Source: Candidatus Latescibacterota bacterium (GTDB lineage Bacteria; Latescibacterota; UBA2968; GCA-2709665). From it: 8,272 nt of DNA. The notes below the pieces were generated by a model. The model saw only the letters and a list, made by a program, of their open reading frames with translations, did no database searches and had not been told where the DNA came from. Position numbers and translations under genes: made by a program. Each line of letters begins with the position of its first letter. Within the stretch, counting starts at the first letter, position 1. Of the stretch, positions 6,420 through 8,272 are shown one piece after another. The stretch spans positions 1-8,272 of the forward strand of contig JASLMQ010000961.1 in assembly GCA_030746455.1 (NCBI GenBank), read 5' to 3'.

Positions 6420-7265
6420 CTATTCCAATCCCAAAACACCCAAGGTCTCTCTATGAATCACCGACTCGATGGCCTCGGCATCCAGCCTAGGAAGGGCAGT
6501 CCCCTCGACCATCCCATTGAGCCCTCTCAGACCCTCCACCGATGCGTTCACCGTCGTGAAGGGGTAGTCGGTCCCGAACAGAAGCTTGTCCCACACGCCG
6601 TATTCCTGGACCAGCATCAAGCTGTGGTAGAGCTGGAACGGCCGGTAGTGGAGCGCGCTGATATCGGCATACACGTTCGGGTGTTTCCGGATCACGGCGA
6701 TGGTCTCTCCCTCGAACGGATGCCCCAGATGAGCAAGCACGATCTTGACTTCGGGGAACCGGATCGCAACCGGATCGATGCGCCGTGGGTAGGTGTGTTC
6801 GAGCGGTGCCTGGGAGACGAAGGTGGTCCCCGCGTGGAGCAGGACAGGCAGGCCGTTCCTTTGTGCGTACTCCCAGAGCGGGTCGAGTGCCGTATCATCG
6901 GCCGAAAAGCCCGCGTACATCGGGAGGAGCTTGATACCCTTCAGACCGAGGCCCTCGTGGCCTTCCCTGAGCTCCGCTTCCCAATTGTCCTGGGTCGGAT
7001 CCACCGAGAGGAATCCGACCAGGCGGTCGGGATGCCGCGCCACGGTCTGAGCCACGTACTCGTCTTCGACCCACGTCCCGCTCAGCCGCGCCTTGCCCCC
7101 AAAGACGATGGTTCGGGCCCCCGCCGGGGCCTCTGCAAGGTAGTCCTCGTATCGGACGGTGAGGTCCACCTCCACGTCGCCCCTCGCACGACGGGCCTGG
7201 AGCCGCATATCCTCGCCGAAATGCTTCGGATACTCCCAGACGTGGCAGTGGACGTCGACGATCAT
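6420..7265 (-). CDS. Amidohydrolase family 2 (TIM-barrel metal hydrolase)
   Basis: A 281-residue complete amidohydrolase-2 protein, a cytoplasmic TIM-barrel family that includes lactonases, decarboxylases and other hydrolases. The metal-site motifs are in order: VDVHCHVW with His6 and His8 on strand 1, LKGIKLLP (108-115), LLHAGTT with His144, LAHLGHP with His179 and His182, and FGTDYPF with Asp233. Length is usual for the family. The start is ATG 7265, whose A is the last base of the preceding gene's TGA (TGATG), so translation is very likely coupled; a GTG one codon earlier (7268) is possible. It ends in TAG. Its pairing with a GguC/AraD1-like FAH protein points to sugar-acid or lactone breakdown, for instance opening a sugar lactone, but the substrate is inference. 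The family is firm, the reaction is not. Confidence 0.9.
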   Translation of the reverse strand: MIVDVHCHVWEYPKHFGEDMRLQARRARGDVEVDLTVRYEDYLAEAPAGARTIVFGGKARLSGTWVEDEYVAQTVARHPDRLVGFLSVDPTQDNWEAELREGHEGLGLKGIKLLPMYAGFSADDTALDPLWEYAQRNGLPVLLHAGTTFVSQAPLEHTYPRRIDPVAIRFPEVKIVLAHLGHPFEGETIAVIRKHPNVYADISALHYRPFQLYHSLMLVQEYGVWDKLLFGTDYPFTTVNASVEGLRGLNGMVEGTALPRLDAEAIESVIHRETLGVLGLE

Positions 7266-8272
7266 CACAGGGGCTCAACGGAGACGAACGGATCCGGGTC
7301 TGCGGAGATCCGGATGGGGTTCCTCAGCGGCCGTCCCAGCCCTTCCCAGGCGACCTCCATCACATCGCCATCCTCGAGCGACAACCCATCGCCATAGCTG
7401 AAGGCATCAGCGCCGAAGAAGTAGATGTGCGCATCTCCCGGCCTACAGTGCGCCTCGTACTTGAAGTGATGGTGTTCGAGGTTGGCCAGCGAGTGGGACA
7501 TGTTCTTCTCGCCGGTCGATATCCCCTTCGACCAGGCCGTCTCACCGCCGCGCCGGATGCTCACGGTTCCTGACACATCCTCGAGCTCGCCACCCACGAT
7601 CAGCTCGGGCCCCACCGAACAGGTCCGCAGCTTGGAGGGCGCCAGGTAGAGGTAGTTCTGCTTCTCCATCACGTGGTCCGAGAACTCGTTCCCGATCATC
7701 AGCCCCACACGGTGGGGCCGGCCCTCACCGTCGATCAGGTAGGCCCCCGCCACTTCGGGCTCCTCTCCGCCATCCCCGGAGAAGGACGTCACCTCCAGGG
7801 GGTCGCCGTGGCCCCGTAGGACCGTGCCACACCCCTTGTAGAACCACTCTGGCTGCACCCCGATGGTCCCGGCTTCTGGCTTCCCACCCTCCAGCCCCCA
7901 CTGGTAGATGCGCATGCTGTCGGTGACGGGTTCCTCCTCAGCGTCATCGTCCGCGTGCATAGCCTGCCGGCTCGCCACGCTGGCCATGTGCGTGAGTCCG
8001 GTTCCCGCAACCATGCATCGCGCGGGTTCACCCGGATGGTCGAACGCGGGGAGCAGTCGCCAGGGCGACTGGCCCTCGTAGATGGCGTCGTAGTCCAGGG
8101 ATTCGTTCGTCAGGTGCTGCTCGACCTCGTCCGTCAGGCTGTTGCCGGTCCGGAGGGCCCGGTTCGCGAGGGCGTACACGGACGTAAAGGAGTCCACGAG
8201 TCGACACATCCGCCCCTCGACCTTCGCCGTTCTGCGTCCCTCTCGGGGGTGGATGATCTGGATGAGTCCAAA
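7265..8272 (-). CDS. GguC/AraD1-like protein, fumarylacetoacetate-hydrolase fold (5' end beyond the right edge)
   Basis: The last 335 codons of a protein of the FAH superfamily, closest by recognition to GguC/AraD1-type proteins found with sugar uptake and sugar-acid catabolism genes; relatives act as hydratases, dehydratases or hydrolases on 2-keto-acids using a divalent metal. The frame stays open past ATG 8209 to the edge and reads FGLIQIIHPREGRRTAKVEG before it, matching the usual N-terminus of the group, so 8209 is internal and the true start lies outside. Recognisable stretches, numbered from the edge: YEGQSPWRLLPAFDHP (65-80), VAGTGLTHMAS (88-98), QPEWFYKG (140-147), IGNEFSDHVMEKQNYLYLAP (193-212), LANLEHHHFKY (262-272) and FFGADAFSYGDG (285-296). 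The conserved acids in GNEFSDH are candidate metal ligands. Its TGA overlaps the amidohydrolase ATG. The family is well supported; the substrate (a 3-deoxy-2-keto or diketo sugar acid by analogy) is inferred. Confidence 0.87.
   Translation of the reverse strand, partial: FGLIQIIHPREGRRTAKVEGRMCRLVDSFTSVYALANRALRTGNSLTDEVEQHLTNESLDYDAIYEGQSPWRLLPAFDHPGEPARCMVAGTGLTHMASVASRQAMHADDDAEEEPVTDSMRIYQWGLEGGKPEAGTIGVQPEWFYKGCGTVLRGHGDPLEVTSFSGDGGEEPEVAGAYLIDGEGRPHRVGLMIGNEFSDHVMEKQNYLYLAPSKLRTCSVGPELIVGGELEDVSGTVSIRRGGETAWSKGISTGEKNMSHSLANLEHHHFKYEAHCRPGDAHIYFFGADAFSYGDGLSLEDGDVMEVAWEGLGRPLRNPIRISADPDPFVSVEPL

Noticed and set aside
7265..8209. FAH-fold gene complete from ATG 8209
   Set aside because: The frame is open to the window edge and the residues before 8209 match the family N-terminus, so the gene is cut by the window.

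Overview
The window is GC-rich bacterial DNA, and every gene I can support lies on the minus strand, so transcription runs right to left. There is no RNA gene, CRISPR array, transposase or phage gene. The mix of a formylglycine-type sulfatase, two heparinase II/III-like polysaccharide lyases, a DegT-family aminotransferase, an amidohydrolase and a GguC/AraD1-type FAH protein suits a saccharolytic, possibly uncultivated environmental lineage (Planctomycetota, Latescibacterota, Poribacteria or Armatimonadota are the sort of group). That placement is inference only; nothing here fixes the taxon.

Right block (8272 to 6420): a GguC/AraD1-like fumarylacetoacetate-hydrolase-fold gene, whose 5' end lies beyond the window, overlaps an amidohydrolase-2 gene by one base (TGATG). 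They are probably co-translated and may act on a sugar acid or lactone. A 581-nt gene-free stretch follows (6419 to 5839). It holds several strong inverted repeats and a near-perfect dyad about 40 nt upstream of the next gene, so it is the likely control region of the left block.

Left block (5838 to beyond 1): sulfatase, heparinase-like lyase A, heparinase-like lyase B, DegT aminotransferase (cut by the window edge). The gaps are 4, about 24-30 and 3 nt, and two of the junctions place a GAGGG-type Shine-Dalgarno inside the last codons of the preceding gene. The sulfatase and lyases have no signal peptide, so the block looks built for intracellular processing of an imported sulfated or uronate-containing glycan.

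The most notable point is in lyase B. It is a full-length tandem copy of lyase A (no gaps over 652 positions; about 74% identity by hand count over the last 561), but codon 29 is an in-frame TAG where lyase A has AAG (Lys). The rest of the frame is open and well conserved. This is a recent nonsense mutation, a sequencing error, or a recoded/read-through amber. TAG is the ordinary terminal stop of three other genes here, which argues against genome-wide recoding. Both lyases also appear to lack the acidic metal ligand expected from heparinase II.
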